Source: Pontibacter liquoris (GTDB lineage Bacteria > Bacteroidota > Bacteroidia > Cytophagales > Hymenobacteraceae). From it: a DNA stretch of 64,000 nucleotides. This document shows positions 34,257 to 42,685 of this stretch, piece after piece; within the stretch, counting starts at the first letter, position 1, and the number at the start of each line of letters is the position of its first letter. A program made the position numbers and the translations under genes. The stretch spans positions 682,001-746,000 of the forward strand of contig NZ_JALEBG010000003.1 of the NCBI RefSeq assembly GCF_022758235.1, given 5' to 3'. Below the pieces are notes generated by a model. The model worked only from the letters and a program-made list of their open reading frames with translations. It ran no database searches and was not told the origin of the DNA.

Positions 34257-35027
34257 CTAATCTAAAATGCCGGGCGTGGCTTTATACCCTGGAGGGCAAT
34301 TAATTCGGTAGAAAGTATAAGAAATACTTACACCATTGTAGTAATACCAGTCTTTGTCGTTGGGATTGGCCAGGCGCTTGCTGTCCTGTTCGGTGAGGTA
34401 ATCCAGCTTATCGGTCAGCACTTTGCGGGCTCCGAACTCAAGGCCCAGGTTCCAGTGCTTGCTCAGGGCATACTTTATACCCACGCCAAACGGAATGGCC
34501 AGGGCCAGGCGTGTGTCAGAAGGCTTGTCGAGCTCTGGCTGCAGCGTTACGTTTTCTGAAGAGAGCCGGGCACCGTACACCAGGCCTGCTACGCCGGCAA
34601 AGAAATAAGGCGAGAAGCGCGGGCGCTGCTTCAGGTCATAATAATCCAGGAAGTTGTACTCCATCACCGCTGATAGTTCGCCCATACTCAGGCGCAGCTC
34701 GGCCTGCCGGTAGTTAGGGTAAGGTAAATCGTAGGCGGGGTCGCCCAGGGTATTATCGTCCAGAATGCGGTGGCTTAGCATCAGTCCGCCGCGTAGGGTA
34801 ATCGGGTTAGAGATATCCCGGCGATAGAAGATCGTCAGGGCCGGCTGGTTGCTCAGAAATCGGTAATCCGGGGCCAGATCACCTTTGTAATTGGCGCCCC
34901 CCAGGCCCAGACCCAGCTCGCTGGTGGTCATGGAACTTTGGGCGTAAGTAGAACCGCTAAAAAAAACACCCCCGATTTGTAGTATGCAACAAATAAGGAG
35001 TGCCTGCTTGATATGCTGTAATGTCAT
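34257..35027 (-). CDS. DUF6089-like outer-membrane protein, copy 1
   Basis: A 256-residue predicted outer-membrane beta-barrel. A signal peptide (CCILQIGGVFFSGSTYAQ) is followed by strands rich in Gly and aromatic residues: LGLGLGGANYKGDLAP, FAGVAGLVYGARL, WNLGLEFGARKVLTDKLDYL. The sequence ends GVSISYTFYRINCPPGYK, a pattern I associate with Bacteroidota DUF6089 proteins. A second paralogue lies directly upstream, 48 bases away, making a tandem pair between nadK and uppS. Function is not known; the neighbourhood (uppS, bamA, skp) suggests an envelope role. Confidence 0.82.
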   Translation of the reverse strand: MTLQHIKQALLICCILQIGGVFFSGSTYAQSSMTTSELGLGLGGANYKGDLAPDYRFLSNQPALTIFYRRDISNPITLRGGLMLSHRILDDNTLGDPAYDLPYPNYRQAELRLSMGELSAVMEYNFLDYYDLKQRPRFSPYFFAGVAGLVYGARLSSENVTLQPELDKPSDTRLALAIPFGVGIKYALSKHWNLGLEFGARKVLTDKLDYLTEQDSKRLANPNDKDWYYYNGVSISYTFYRINCPPGYKATPGILD

Positions 35028-35075
35028 GGAACGCTTATACGGAGTTTAGTCAACAACGATGAGTTCGTTATTCTA

Positions 35076-36080
35076 TTATCTAAACTTCGGACTTCTGACT
35101 CTTGGTTGTATGATATAATTCAGGCTCAGGTTGCTGGTAATATACCAGTCCATATCTGATTTGGTACCCCGCTTCTTGTTGGCCGAAGTGCCATAGCCGG
35201 GCACAATATCATAGACCGTGCCGCTGGGATCGGGCTGCGTATTAAACCCGCTCTCCGCACTACGGTCCGAAAGTATAACCGCTGCAATAGGGTTACTGCC
35301 GCCATATTCGTTCAGAAACACGCTTTTATCTACCCACGCCGAGCTGGCATCGTCCAGGTAATCGGTAAACGTCTTGCGCCACCCTACTTCCAGGCTCATG
35401 TCCCAGTGGCGGTTCAGTTTATACCTAACGCCCAGGCCAAACGGGATTGAAATCTGCACCCGCTTGTAGGCTTCGGGGTAGTCGCCGCCACTGCTGGCAT
35501 ATTGGCCCTCGGTGCCAAGCGGCTGCAGCTCATACCAGCCCGTGGGGATATCGTAGGCAGGGTCCAGGCCGGGGCGCGAACCGTTCTCATAGTAAGCTTG
35601 GGGATTATGATGAAAGACTGCGATGCCCACAAAGCCATAAGGCACAAAATCAGGGCGGCGCAGGTAAGTTTGGCGGTTCTCGAACAGGTCGATGATAGCT
35701 ACGGCGCTTACTTCTTTCAGATCGTTCCGGAACGAGAGGTTGCGCTTAAAACGGCCGATGTTCTCGCCTTCGTTCACGGAGGCACTCAGGGCATCGGAAC
35801 CTAAAAGGCGGCCCCATTGCAGCGCCCCGCGAAAAGACACCCGCGGCGCATAGCGGTACGTATAGTTGATGCCTACATTGGGCCGGGTAGACTTAAAGCG
35901 CAGGCTGGTAAAATCCGGTTGCGGCACAATGTCGCCAAAGTAATTGATAGCGCCAATGGTTATTCCCCACGAGCCGTAGCGCTTTTTAGCGGTATAGCGT
36001 TGTGCATCTGCCTGAATGGCAACGAAGCTGAGCACAAACGTCATCAGCAGCACATGAGTAACTAATCGCTTCATAAGCAA
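35076..36080 (-). CDS. DUF6089-like outer-membrane protein, copy 2
   Basis: A 334-residue relative of the preceding protein. After a signal peptide (VLLMTFVLSFVAIQADAQ; translation may start at the second Met, 36074) come the same barrel hallmarks: YGSWGITIGAINYFGDIVP, IPFGLGVRYKLNRHWDMSLEVGWRKTFTDYLDD, parts of which match copy 1 (WNLGLEFGARKVLTDKLDYL). A long insertion and the C-terminal SNLSLNYIIQPR distinguish it. Divergence shows an old duplication. The gene lies 112 bases downstream of nadK. Confidence 0.82.
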   Translation of the reverse strand: MLMKRLVTHVLLMTFVLSFVAIQADAQRYTAKKRYGSWGITIGAINYFGDIVPQPDFTSLRFKSTRPNVGINYTYRYAPRVSFRGALQWGRLLGSDALSASVNEGENIGRFKRNLSFRNDLKEVSAVAIIDLFENRQTYLRRPDFVPYGFVGIAVFHHNPQAYYENGSRPGLDPAYDIPTGWYELQPLGTEGQYASSGGDYPEAYKRVQISIPFGLGVRYKLNRHWDMSLEVGWRKTFTDYLDDASSAWVDKSVFLNEYGGSNPIAAVILSDRSAESGFNTQPDPSGTVYDIVPGYGTSANKKRGTKSDMDWYITSNLSLNYIIQPRVRSPKFR

Positions 36081-36192
36081 AGGAATCTAAAAGGATGGCG
36101 CCCTACCGGATTTATACTTATCCCAAGTTAAACTGGGACAAAAATAAAGATAATCCTGTATTAAAGAAACTGTATCTACGGTATTTTCTGTA

Positions 36193-37080
36193 TTACGTTA
36201 ATAAATTATTGCGTTTATCTAAGCCCCAATTCAATTTATTTCGCAACGTAGATAAAAAGTTGACATGGTTAAGCTTTACCAGGCGGGCCACAAAGCTTTC
36301 GCGCCGTACGGCAAGCTGCACATGCATGTCAATGGGGATGGACCGGGAATCCAGAGAAGCTAGATAACTGCTGCTGCGGCCTTCCACTTCGAAGGAGATT
36401 ACGCTTTTGTCTGATACGATCATGGGCCGCACATTAAGGTTATGCGGGCAGACGGGGGAAATAACAAAGTTGTTGGTTTGTGGCAGCACAAGCGGCCCCC
36501 CGCAACTAAGCGAATAGCCGGTAGACCCCGTAGGAGTAGCCACTACCAGGCCATCGGCCCAGTAAGAGTTAAGGTATTCGCCGTCGAGGTACGTATGCAC
36601 CACAATCATGGACGAGGTGTCCCGTTTTTGCAGGCTAAACTCATTGAGGCCAAAATTAATGCCATCAAAGATTTCCTGGTCCGCATCTACCCGGATCAGC
36701 GCCCTGTCGTCCAGCGTATAATGGCCTTTGTAGAACGCATCGAGCGCTACCGGAATGCTGTCGAACGGAATGGTGGCCAGAAAGCCCAGACGCCCGGTGT
36801 TAATACCAAGTATAGGCAGCTCCTGGGCGCCCACATACGTCACCGTATCCAGCAGGGTACCGTCGCCGCCAATGCTGAGCACCACATCTACGCCCACCAG
36901 CTTATCGCCCCGGTTAAAGGTCTGAATGCCTGCCGGCAGGCTGATGGTGTTCCGCAGGTAAAGGTAAAAATGCTCTACCACGATCAGGTCAGCGCCGCGG
37001 TTGTGCAGCTCATCGAACAGGGACTGTATAAATGGAGCGATGTTGTCGCTGAAAGGCTTGCCAAGTATAGCTATCTTCAT
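36193..37080 (-). CDS. nadK: NAD kinase
   Basis: A 295-residue enzyme phosphorylating NAD+ to NADP+. Motifs: the GGDGTLLDTVTYVG catalytic loop near residues 72-85, NEFSLQKRDTSSMI, and the diagnostic ADGLVVATPTGSTGYSLSCGGPLV. Size fits bacterial NadK. Fifteen bases separate it from the upstream short-Omp85 gene, and two DUF6089-like genes follow. In many Bacteroidota nadK sits near CBS-domain and uppS/bamA genes, consistent with this layout. Confidence 0.96.
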   Translation of the reverse strand: MKIAILGKPFSDNIAPFIQSLFDELHNRGADLIVVEHFYLYLRNTISLPAGIQTFNRGDKLVGVDVVLSIGGDGTLLDTVTYVGAQELPILGINTGRLGFLATIPFDSIPVALDAFYKGHYTLDDRALIRVDADQEIFDGINFGLNEFSLQKRDTSSMIVVHTYLDGEYLNSYWADGLVVATPTGSTGYSLSCGGPLVLPQTNNFVISPVCPHNLNVRPMIVSDKSVISFEVEGRSSSYLASLDSRSIPIDMHVQLAVRRESFVARLVKLNHVNFLSTLRNKLNWGLDKRNNLLT

Positions 37081-37094
37081 AAGTACTGATTGTG

Positions 37095-38486
37095 TTAGAA
37101 CGGGAAACGCCCACCCAGGTAAAGGCCGCGGTCTCCTTCGCGGTTCACCGCATACTCCATCCGCAGCACCAGGTCGTAAAAAGTGACCACATGCAGGCCC
37201 AGGCCGCCGCCCACTAACAGGCGGTTGGTAAGCGGGTTGTGTTCCTCAAAGGCCTTATCCACCACATAGCCGGCATCTGTAAAGGCATTGAGGTATACGG
37301 CCAGCGGCAGACTGTTAATCTTCGGATTATCGATAAAGTTAAGCTTTATGCTTTTAATATCCACCAGCTGCCGCGACAAACCCTGTTTAAACAAACCGTA
37401 GTGCTGGCCGCCTACCACATAAAGCTGGTAGCCCCGCACCAGCGACCGGAAGCCAAGTGCCACATTATCGGCAAAGGCATACTGGCGGGCCAGCCGCAGT
37501 TGTCCCTCTGCCCCTACGGTATAAAATAGCTTATCGGCCAGGCGGGTATAATTGACATACTTGGCCCGCAGCGTAGTATAAGGCGTGCCGCTGTTGTGCA
37601 GGAAAAAAGTATGGCCAAGGGCTGCCTCAAAGTAGCTGCCCGATAACGGATAAGCAAACGTATTGCGTAGATTGATCACTTTAGAGAGCTCCAGCCGCAG
37701 GTATTGCCGCTCGTGCAGCCCTTTGCCATAGTATGCCGGGTTCAGGTGCGCCACCGAGTCAGAGATGTGCTCGGTACCATAGCCCAGGGTGAGGGCCTGC
37801 TGCCGCTGTACGCTTTGCCGCTGCAGCAGCGCCACAGCAAAAGAGGTACGCCGGATCGGCAAGCCTTCCTGCTGCTCGTAAAAAGCCTGTTTGTTTTGCC
37901 TGTTGGTATAGTTGATGGTGCGGCTGCGGTAATCAAAAGCGCCTACTTCCAGGCCCAGCCCCTTGCTGCGGCTGATATACGGCACACGGTATACCAGTTC
38001 CAGGCGGCGGTTAAAGCCCTGCTGCACCCGCAGGCGCACATCTTCGTTACGGCCCCTGAAATTGCGCCTGATCAGGTTTACGCCATAATCAATGCGGTGC
38101 CAGTCTTTCTTCTCCAGCCAGGCGTTAAAGTTGCGGTCGGCATAATCAAACACAGGGATGGGATAAAGGTAAAACCGCTCCTGCACCTGGTAGGTAACCT
38201 GCACCCGCCCCTCCTGGCAAGTATAGGTATAGGTGACGTGATGAAAAAGACGCAGGTTATAGAGGCGCTTCCGGTTGTCTTCCAGCAGGGGTTCCAGCGC
38301 AGCGGCTGCCACCGTATCGCCGGGGGCAAAGGTCAGCTCCTGCAGCAATACCTGGTCGCGGGTGGTTTCGTTGCCTTGCAGCGTTACGCCCGCCATCACA
38401 ACGGCCGGCACCTGGCAGGGATCCGCTGCGGCGATGCGGCAGAGCAACAGCAACCCAATAAGCAAAACGGAACGCAGTTGCACCAC
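37095..38486 (-). CDS. Short Omp85-family outer-membrane protein (one POTRA plus barrel)
   Basis: A 463-residue exported protein. After a signal peptide (LIGLLLLCRIAAAD), a single POTRA-like unit (VTLQGNETTRDQVLLQELTF, about residues 30-110) leads into a barrel of roughly 16 strands ending in the phenylalanine FPF. The lid motif of Omp85 proteins is visible as FRSLVRGYQLYVVGG near residue 365. It is much shorter than BamA (one POTRA instead of five) and lies in the same minus-strand run, 14 bases downstream of the CBS gene and 15 upstream of nadK. It could be a BamA helper, a TamA-like or a two-partner-type transporter; no partner gene is evident. Confidence 0.82.
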   Translation of the reverse strand: MVQLRSVLLIGLLLLCRIAAADPCQVPAVVMAGVTLQGNETTRDQVLLQELTFAPGDTVAAAALEPLLEDNRKRLYNLRLFHHVTYTYTCQEGRVQVTYQVQERFYLYPIPVFDYADRNFNAWLEKKDWHRIDYGVNLIRRNFRGRNEDVRLRVQQGFNRRLELVYRVPYISRSKGLGLEVGAFDYRSRTINYTNRQNKQAFYEQQEGLPIRRTSFAVALLQRQSVQRQQALTLGYGTEHISDSVAHLNPAYYGKGLHERQYLRLELSKVINLRNTFAYPLSGSYFEAALGHTFFLHNSGTPYTTLRAKYVNYTRLADKLFYTVGAEGQLRLARQYAFADNVALGFRSLVRGYQLYVVGGQHYGLFKQGLSRQLVDIKSIKLNFIDNPKINSLPLAVYLNAFTDAGYVVDKAFEEHNPLTNRLLVGGGLGLHVVTFYDLVLRMEYAVNREGDRGLYLGGRFPF

Positions 38487-38499
38487 GCGGCCTGGCAGG

Positions 38500-39165
38500 T
38501 TAAATATCTAGGTATTTTAAGAGCATGTCCAGCCGGTCGCGGCCCACATCGTAATTGCTGCCATCGTTAAACTGGGCTGTAATGCGGTATTCGAAGCGCT
38601 CGAGGGTGGCGATGATTCGGGTAAGGTCGCTGGCATTGAGCTTCAAGGTGAGCTTGATCTGGTATGGGTCCAGCTCGTCAGGCGATACATAGGCGCTGAG
38701 GATCTTGACGTTCTCCTCCTCAATGAGGCGGCTGATCTGGCTCAGTGAATAATCGCGCTCGGCCATCGACAGCACCAGAATGCTGCCTTGCCCCTGCAAA
38801 GCCGACATCTGGCCAAAGGCTGCTAGGGTATCGTTTATGGTGATGATGCCTATATAATCATGCTCTTCGTCGAGCACGGGCACTACCTGAATCTTGTTTT
38901 TGATGGCCGCCTCCATCACATCGTAAAAGTGCTGGTGCTGCTGCACATGCACGTCCTGGTACTCCAGCGGAATTTCTTTCAGCTGCTGTGCGCGGTCGCT
39001 CAGCTCGATCAGGCTCAGCTCGGTTGCCAGGCCCAGGTACTTGCGGTTGCTAACCACCGGCAGCTCGTTTACACGGAACTCATCCATCCAACGCAAAGCC
39101 TTCTCCACGGTATCATACAACTTCAGCGGCGGAATCATTTGGTTGATGAGTTCTTCTGCGATCAT
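38500..39165 (-). CDS. CBS-domain protein with C-terminal ACT-like domain
   Basis: A 221-residue soluble protein. Two CBS motifs fill residues about 1-125 (VNELPVVSNRKYLGLATEL and VVPVLDEEHDYIGIITINDTL), which bind adenine nucleotides. Residues about 143-205 form an ACT-like domain (GSILVLSMAERDYSLSQISRLIEEENVKI, cut here). No catalytic domain is attached, so it is probably a nucleotide-sensing regulator. The start overlaps the stop of the upstream hydrolase gene by four bases (ATGA at 39162-39165), a sign of translational coupling. Its target is unknown; nadK two genes away hints at NAD(P) or energy status. Confidence 0.9.
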   Translation of the reverse strand: MIAEELINQMIPPLKLYDTVEKALRWMDEFRVNELPVVSNRKYLGLATELSLIELSDRAQQLKEIPLEYQDVHVQQHQHFYDVMEAAIKNKIQVVPVLDEEHDYIGIITINDTLAAFGQMSALQGQGSILVLSMAERDYSLSQISRLIEEENVKILSAYVSPDELDPYQIKLTLKLNASDLTRIIATLERFEYRITAQFNDGSNYDVGRDRLDMLLKYLDI

Positions 39166-39938
39166 GTGACGTGTTCGGTTATAGGTGTTTTCTCTAGAAA
39201 CTTCTCTAAGATACTGTTAAACTTCTCCGGATGTTCCATCATGGGCGCGTGCCCACAGTGGTCGATAAAGTATAACTCAGAGTTAGGCATCAGCCGGTTA
39301 AACTCATGCCCAACCAACGGCGGCGTTATGGTATCGTTCAGTCCCCATATTAACAACGTTGGTACCTGGATGTTTGTAATATCTTTGGCCATGTTGTGCC
39401 GCTGGGCGGATTTAGCAATGGCAATGATGCGCAGACACTTGGCGTTGCTGTTGGTGATGCCAAACACCTCGTCTACCAGTTCCTGGGTGGCGGTGTTCGG
39501 ATCATAGAACGTATACCCTACACGTTCTTTTACATATTCATAGTTGCCTCGCTTCGGAAAAGATCCGCCCATGGAATCTTCAAACAGCCCGGAGCTTCCC
39601 GTTAACACCAGCCGTTTTACCTTGGCAGCATTTTTCAGGGTATACACCAGCGCCACGTGGCCGCCCAGCGAATTGCCCAGCAACGTGAGCCTGGACAGGT
39701 TCTTCAGGGCTACAAAATCTTCTACAAACGAGACCAGCCCCGGCACGCCGGCCTTGTGCAGGGCCATTTCATAGATCGGCATCAGGGGTATGATCACGCG
39801 GTATTTGCTTGAAAAATGATCTACTACACCGTTCCAGTTACTGAGCGCACCAAATAAGCCGTGCAGCAGCAACAATACATCACCTTCACCTTCGTCTATA
39901 TATTGAAAATCGCCTTCTTGTTTTATCTGTAGATCCAT
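39162..39938 (-). CDS. Alpha/beta-fold hydrolase
   Basis: A 258-residue alpha/beta hydrolase. The oxyanion region is LLLHGLFGALSNW; the nucleophile elbow is LLGNSLGGHVAL (Ser near residue 93); the acid is in LIWGLNDTITPP (Asp about 204); and the catalytic His is in FIDHCGHAPMMEHPE. No signal peptide. Substrate cannot be told from sequence. The same gene order (hydrolase, CBS, nadK) may be conserved in relatives. It is first in the envelope-biogenesis run. A similar hydrolase occurs at 45177-45944. Confidence 0.9.
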   Translation of the reverse strand: MDLQIKQEGDFQYIDEGEGDVLLLLHGLFGALSNWNGVVDHFSSKYRVIIPLMPIYEMALHKAGVPGLVSFVEDFVALKNLSRLTLLGNSLGGHVALVYTLKNAAKVKRLVLTGSSGLFEDSMGGSFPKRGNYEYVKERVGYTFYDPNTATQELVDEVFGITNSNAKCLRIIAIAKSAQRHNMAKDITNIQVPTLLIWGLNDTITPPLVGHEFNRLMPNSELYFIDHCGHAPMMEHPEKFNSILEKFLEKTPITEHVT

Positions 39939-39989
39939 TTGATATGAGAAGCTATGTAAAAGAATCGTAATTTAAAAGTAAACCGTACT

Positions 39990-40559
39990 TTACACTGCAA
40001 TATTAGCAATACTAACCCAATTTCGGAGCATGTGCAACCCATAAGTGGTTAAGGCCGCCTCCGGGTGAAACTGCAGCGCATACAGCGGCAGTTCTCGGTG
40101 GCGGAAGGCCATCAGCTCCCCTTCCGGGGTATGTGCCAGCGCTTTAAGGCTTTCGGGCAGCTGCTGCAGCACCAATGAATGATAACGCACCACCGGCATC
40201 GTGGTTGGCAGGCCTTCAAAAATTGCATCTTTTTGGCAGCATATTTCTGATAGTTTACCGTGCATGGGCTTCAGCCCTTTCGCCAGCGTGGCCCCGAAGT
40301 ACTGCCCCAGCGCCTGGTGCCCCAGGCAAATACCCAGCATAGGCACCTGCTGGTGGTAATGCTCGATCACGGCCATCAGGTTGCCTGCCTGTTGCGGTGC
40401 CCCGGGTCCCGGCGAGAGCACCACCGCTTTTACAGGCAAGCGGGTAATCTCGTGCAGCGGCACATCGTTGCGCACCACCGTGGCCGCTATTCCCAATTGC
40501 CCAAAGTAATCAACCAGGTTATAGGTAAAGGAATCAAAATTATCGAGCAGCAGAAGCAA
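39990..40559 (-). CDS. Class I glutamine amidotransferase (anthranilate/aminodeoxychorismate synthase component II)
   Basis: A 189-residue glutaminase subunit that supplies ammonia to a chorismate-using partner. Motifs: LLLLDNFDSFTYNLVDYF at the start, VLSPGPGAP, the catalytic Cys in MLGICLGHQALGQYFG (about residue 79), and His/Glu in YALQFHPEAALTT. The sequence does not decide between TrpG (tryptophan) and PabA (folate). No trpE or pabB lies nearby, so it may serve both or a distant partner. Immediately downstream is a long low-complexity inverted repeat. Confidence 0.9.
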   Translation of the reverse strand: MLLLLDNFDSFTYNLVDYFGQLGIAATVVRNDVPLHEITRLPVKAVVLSPGPGAPQQAGNLMAVIEHYHQQVPMLGICLGHQALGQYFGATLAKGLKPMHGKLSEICCQKDAIFEGLPTTMPVVRYHSLVLQQLPESLKALAHTPEGELMAFRHRELPLYALQFHPEAALTTYGLHMLRNWVSIANIAV

Positions 40560-40562
40560 CTG

Positions 40563-40679
40563 TAAAAAGTTAGAGAGTTTGGGAGTTAGAGAGTTTAGGA
40601 GTTAAAGAGTTAGAGAGTTACTTACTGCGTCCTTACACTGTCAACTTTCTAACTCTTTAACGTTCTAACTTTCTAACTG
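40563..40679. repeat. Low-complexity inverted repeat of GTTAGAGAGTT units
   Basis: The plus strand carries a chain of (G)AGTTAGAGAGTT units (40568-40620) and, after about 20 bases, complementary AACTTTCTAACTCTTTAACG-type units (40641-40679). The two sides can pair over roughly 35 bases. It sits between cvpA (which ends at 40680) and the amidotransferase start. It resembles the unit-built repeats at 6426-6555 and 44770-44850. Confidence 0.6.
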
Positions 40680-41198
40680 CTAAAAGTTTTGTTTTAGCGA
40701 GAAGATGAGCGCTTTTACGAACGGGAGCACATAGCTCAGGATATCCAGGGCATAAGGCGTGGTTTTAAGCACCACCGGGTATACTACCGATGCATCGGCG
40801 GTCTCTTTTGAAATACTGATCCCCGCCAGGCTGGCCACATAAAGCAACAGGCTCAGGGCCACGCACCACTTCAGCGCGCCAAGTATGGCGCCCAGCACAT
40901 TGTCGAACAAGCCGAAAGGGGTAAAGTCGATGACCTTTTTGAGCAGCAGCCCGACCAGGCGCACCAGCAGAATGATCCCGACAAATACGACCAGAAACGT
41001 GACGAACGGCAGCAGGCCATGCACATCGCCTATAAAACCTTCCATTACGGGCAGGGCCGTGTTCAGCAGCTTCAGGCCGCCAAGTATGGCCAGCACCAGC
41101 GCCACCAACGATACCAATTCCAGCAACAGCCCTTTTCTAAACCCCATAAAAGCACCGAAAGCGATCGGAATGGCCAGAAAAAAATCAAACGTACTCAT
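40680..41198 (-). CDS. CvpA-family membrane protein
   Basis: Starting at ATG 41198 (MSTFDFFLAIPIAFGAFMGF) the protein has 172 residues; an upstream ATG at 41228 adds ten unconserved residues. It has four TM segments: residues about 5-22, 26-45, 61-80 and 98-122 (LVSLVALVLAILGGLKLL, LPFVTFLVVFVGIILLVRLVG, WCVALSLLLYVASLAG). CvpA was named for colicin V production in E. coli; its role is envelope-related and incompletely known. The C-terminal region is hydrophobic and lacks the extra domain of some paralogues. Confidence 0.9.
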   Translation of the reverse strand: MSTFDFFLAIPIAFGAFMGFRKGLLLELVSLVALVLAILGGLKLLNTALPVMEGFIGDVHGLLPFVTFLVVFVGIILLVRLVGLLLKKVIDFTPFGLFDNVLGAILGALKWCVALSLLLYVASLAGISISKETADASVVYPVVLKTTPYALDILSYVLPFVKALIFSLKQNF

Positions 41199-41210
41199 GT
41201 ATTTTAAGAA

Positions 41211-41258
41211 ACCGGATGTAAGATGCAAGATACAAGACTTTTGCTTCTTACATCCGGT
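41211..41258. repeat. Hairpin between cvpA and the YqeY-like gene
   Basis: ACCGGATGTAAGA (41211-41223) and TCTTACATCCGGT (41246-41258) are exact complements around a 22-base AT-rich loop. It lies downstream of the YqeY-like gene and just before the cvpA start on the minus strand. It has no T-tract directly after it, so it is called a hairpin rather than a terminator. Confidence 0.6.
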
Positions 41259-41333
41259 TATACTTTTTGCTTAAGGGTAAACCAGGGCAGCAGTTACTAA
41301 GCTGCTCCGGCTTGCAATAGTTGATGATATACT

Positions 41334-41795
41334 TTAAAAATCGGTATTGTTCAGCAGCGCGCCTACGGTCTGCGATATGGCACGGCCATCAGCCTGGCCG
41401 GCCAGCTCGCGCGAGGCGATACCCATCACTTTACCCAGGTCCGAAGGGCCGGTGGCGCCCACGCGCTGAATGATCTCGACCAGGCGCGCGCGAAGATCAC
41501 CTTCGTCGAGCTGCTGGGGCAGAAATTCCTCGATTACAGCCAGCTCGGCCAGTTCCACTTCTTCCAGGTCGGTGCGGCCCTGGGCGGCATACAGTTCCGC
41601 TGATTCGCGCCGCTGCTTGGCCGCTTTGGTGAGCAGCTTTATTTCGGTGTCCTGCGAGAGGCCATCAGCACCGCCCTTTTCTGTTTCGGCCAGCAGTACC
41701 TGCGACTTTATACTTCGCAGGGCTTGCAGACGTGCTTTATCTTTGGCCAGCATGGCTTGTTTAATACCGGCGTCAACGCTTTCTTTTAATGTCAT
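41334..41795 (-). CDS. GatB/YqeY domain protein
   Basis: A 153-residue YqeY-family protein, all helical. Its signature regions are VDAGIKQAMLAKDKARLQAL near the start, and GATGPSDLGKVMGIASREL followed by GQADGRAISQTVGALL at the end. The family resembles the tail domain of GatB (tRNA-dependent amidotransferase) and the GatB/GlnRS-associated YqeY domain, and is thought to bind tRNA. No gatCAB genes are adjacent. It is divergent from pdxJ and followed by a hairpin. Confidence 0.92.
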   Translation of the reverse strand: MTLKESVDAGIKQAMLAKDKARLQALRSIKSQVLLAETEKGGADGLSQDTEIKLLTKAAKQRRESAELYAAQGRTDLEEVELAELAVIEEFLPQQLDEGDLRARLVEIIQRVGATGPSDLGKVMGIASRELAGQADGRAISQTVGALLNNTDF

Positions 41796-41841
41796 AGTTT
41801 CTGAATTGCTAGAAGTTTATGGTTTGAATGGCTGCCCGTTA

Positions 41842-41872
41842 GCCGGCAGCTACGGTAGTATACGCTGCCGGC
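41842..41872. repeat. Inverted repeat in the pdxJ upstream region
   Basis: GCCGGCAGC (41842-41850) and GCTGCCGGC (41864-41872) form a nine-base-pair stem with a 13-base loop containing ATAC. It lies between divergent genes, about 100 bases before pdxJ, so it cannot be a terminator for either. It could be a leader hairpin or a regulator site. Confidence 0.4.
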
Positions 41873-41971
41873 GCCCGCGCTATTGTTTTACATCCTAACT
41901 AAAATTACACTAATTTAGTCATTTAGAAAGTAACGTATACCTACTTTATAGACACGTTAAACCTCACACCA

Positions 41972-42685
41972 ATGACCAAACTGAGTGTAAATATAAACAA
42001 AATAGCCACGCTTCGGAACGCTCGGGGCGGCGACCGACCAAATGTAGTGCAAGCGGCGAAAGATTGCGAGCGCTTCGGCGCACAAGGTATTACGGTACAT
42101 CCGCGCCCCGACCAGCGCCACATCCGCTACCGCGATGTATATGAGCTGAAAGAAGTCGTAACTACCGAATTCAACATTGAAGGGAATCCTACGCCGGAAT
42201 TCATAAAGTTAGTCACCGAAATAAAGCCCGAGCAGGTAACGCTGGTGCCCGATGCCCCGGATGCCATCACTTCCAATGCCGGCTGGGACACCATCCACCA
42301 CAAGGACTTCCTGACGCAGACCATCCTGGAGCTGAAATCCCACGGCATCCGCGTTTCTATTTTTGTAGACCCGGACGAAGGGTTGGTGGAAGGCGCTGCG
42401 CTGGTAGAAACTGACCGCATCGAGCTGTACACCGAAGCCTACGCAAAGGGCTATCACCAGAATAAAGAACAGGCTATTGCGCCCTACATCCGGGCAGTGA
42501 AGCGGGCGCAGGAGTTTGCCCTGGGTATAAACGCCGGCCACGACCTGGACCTGGACAACCTCAAGTACCTGAAAGACAGCCTGCCGCAGCTTGATGAGGT
42601 GAGCATTGGTCACGCCTTGATCTGCGATGCACTCTACTTTGGCCTGGAAAACACGATACAGCTATACCTGCGTCAACTTAAATAA
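41972..42685 (+). CDS. pdxJ: Pyridoxine 5'-phosphate synthase
   Basis: A 237-residue TIM-barrel enzyme condensing 1-deoxyxylulose-5-phosphate with a 3-amino-2-oxopropyl phosphate to give pyridoxine 5'-phosphate. Signature segments: KLSVNINKIATLRNARGGDR at the start, GITVHPRPDQRHIRYRDV, TLVPD, and C-terminal INAGHDLDLDNLKYL followed by EVSIGHALICDALYFGL. The N-terminal NINKIATLR replaces the NVDHIATLR of E. coli, typical of this phylum as far as I know. Its stop codon abuts the selU start codon (42686), indicating an operon with selU and selD. Confidence 0.95.
   Translation: MTKLSVNINKIATLRNARGGDRPNVVQAAKDCERFGAQGITVHPRPDQRHIRYRDVYELKEVVTTEFNIEGNPTPEFIKLVTEIKPEQVTLVPDAPDAITSNAGWDTIHHKDFLTQTILELKSHGIRVSIFVDPDEGLVEGAALVETDRIELYTEAYAKGYHQNKEQAIAPYIRAVKRAQEFALGINAGHDLDLDNLKYLKDSLPQLDEVSIGHALICDALYFGLENTIQLYLRQLK

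Noticed and set aside
40563..40679. Possible CRISPR-like array
   Set aside because: The repeated units are short and imperfect with no spacers of constant length, and the second half is the complement of the first.
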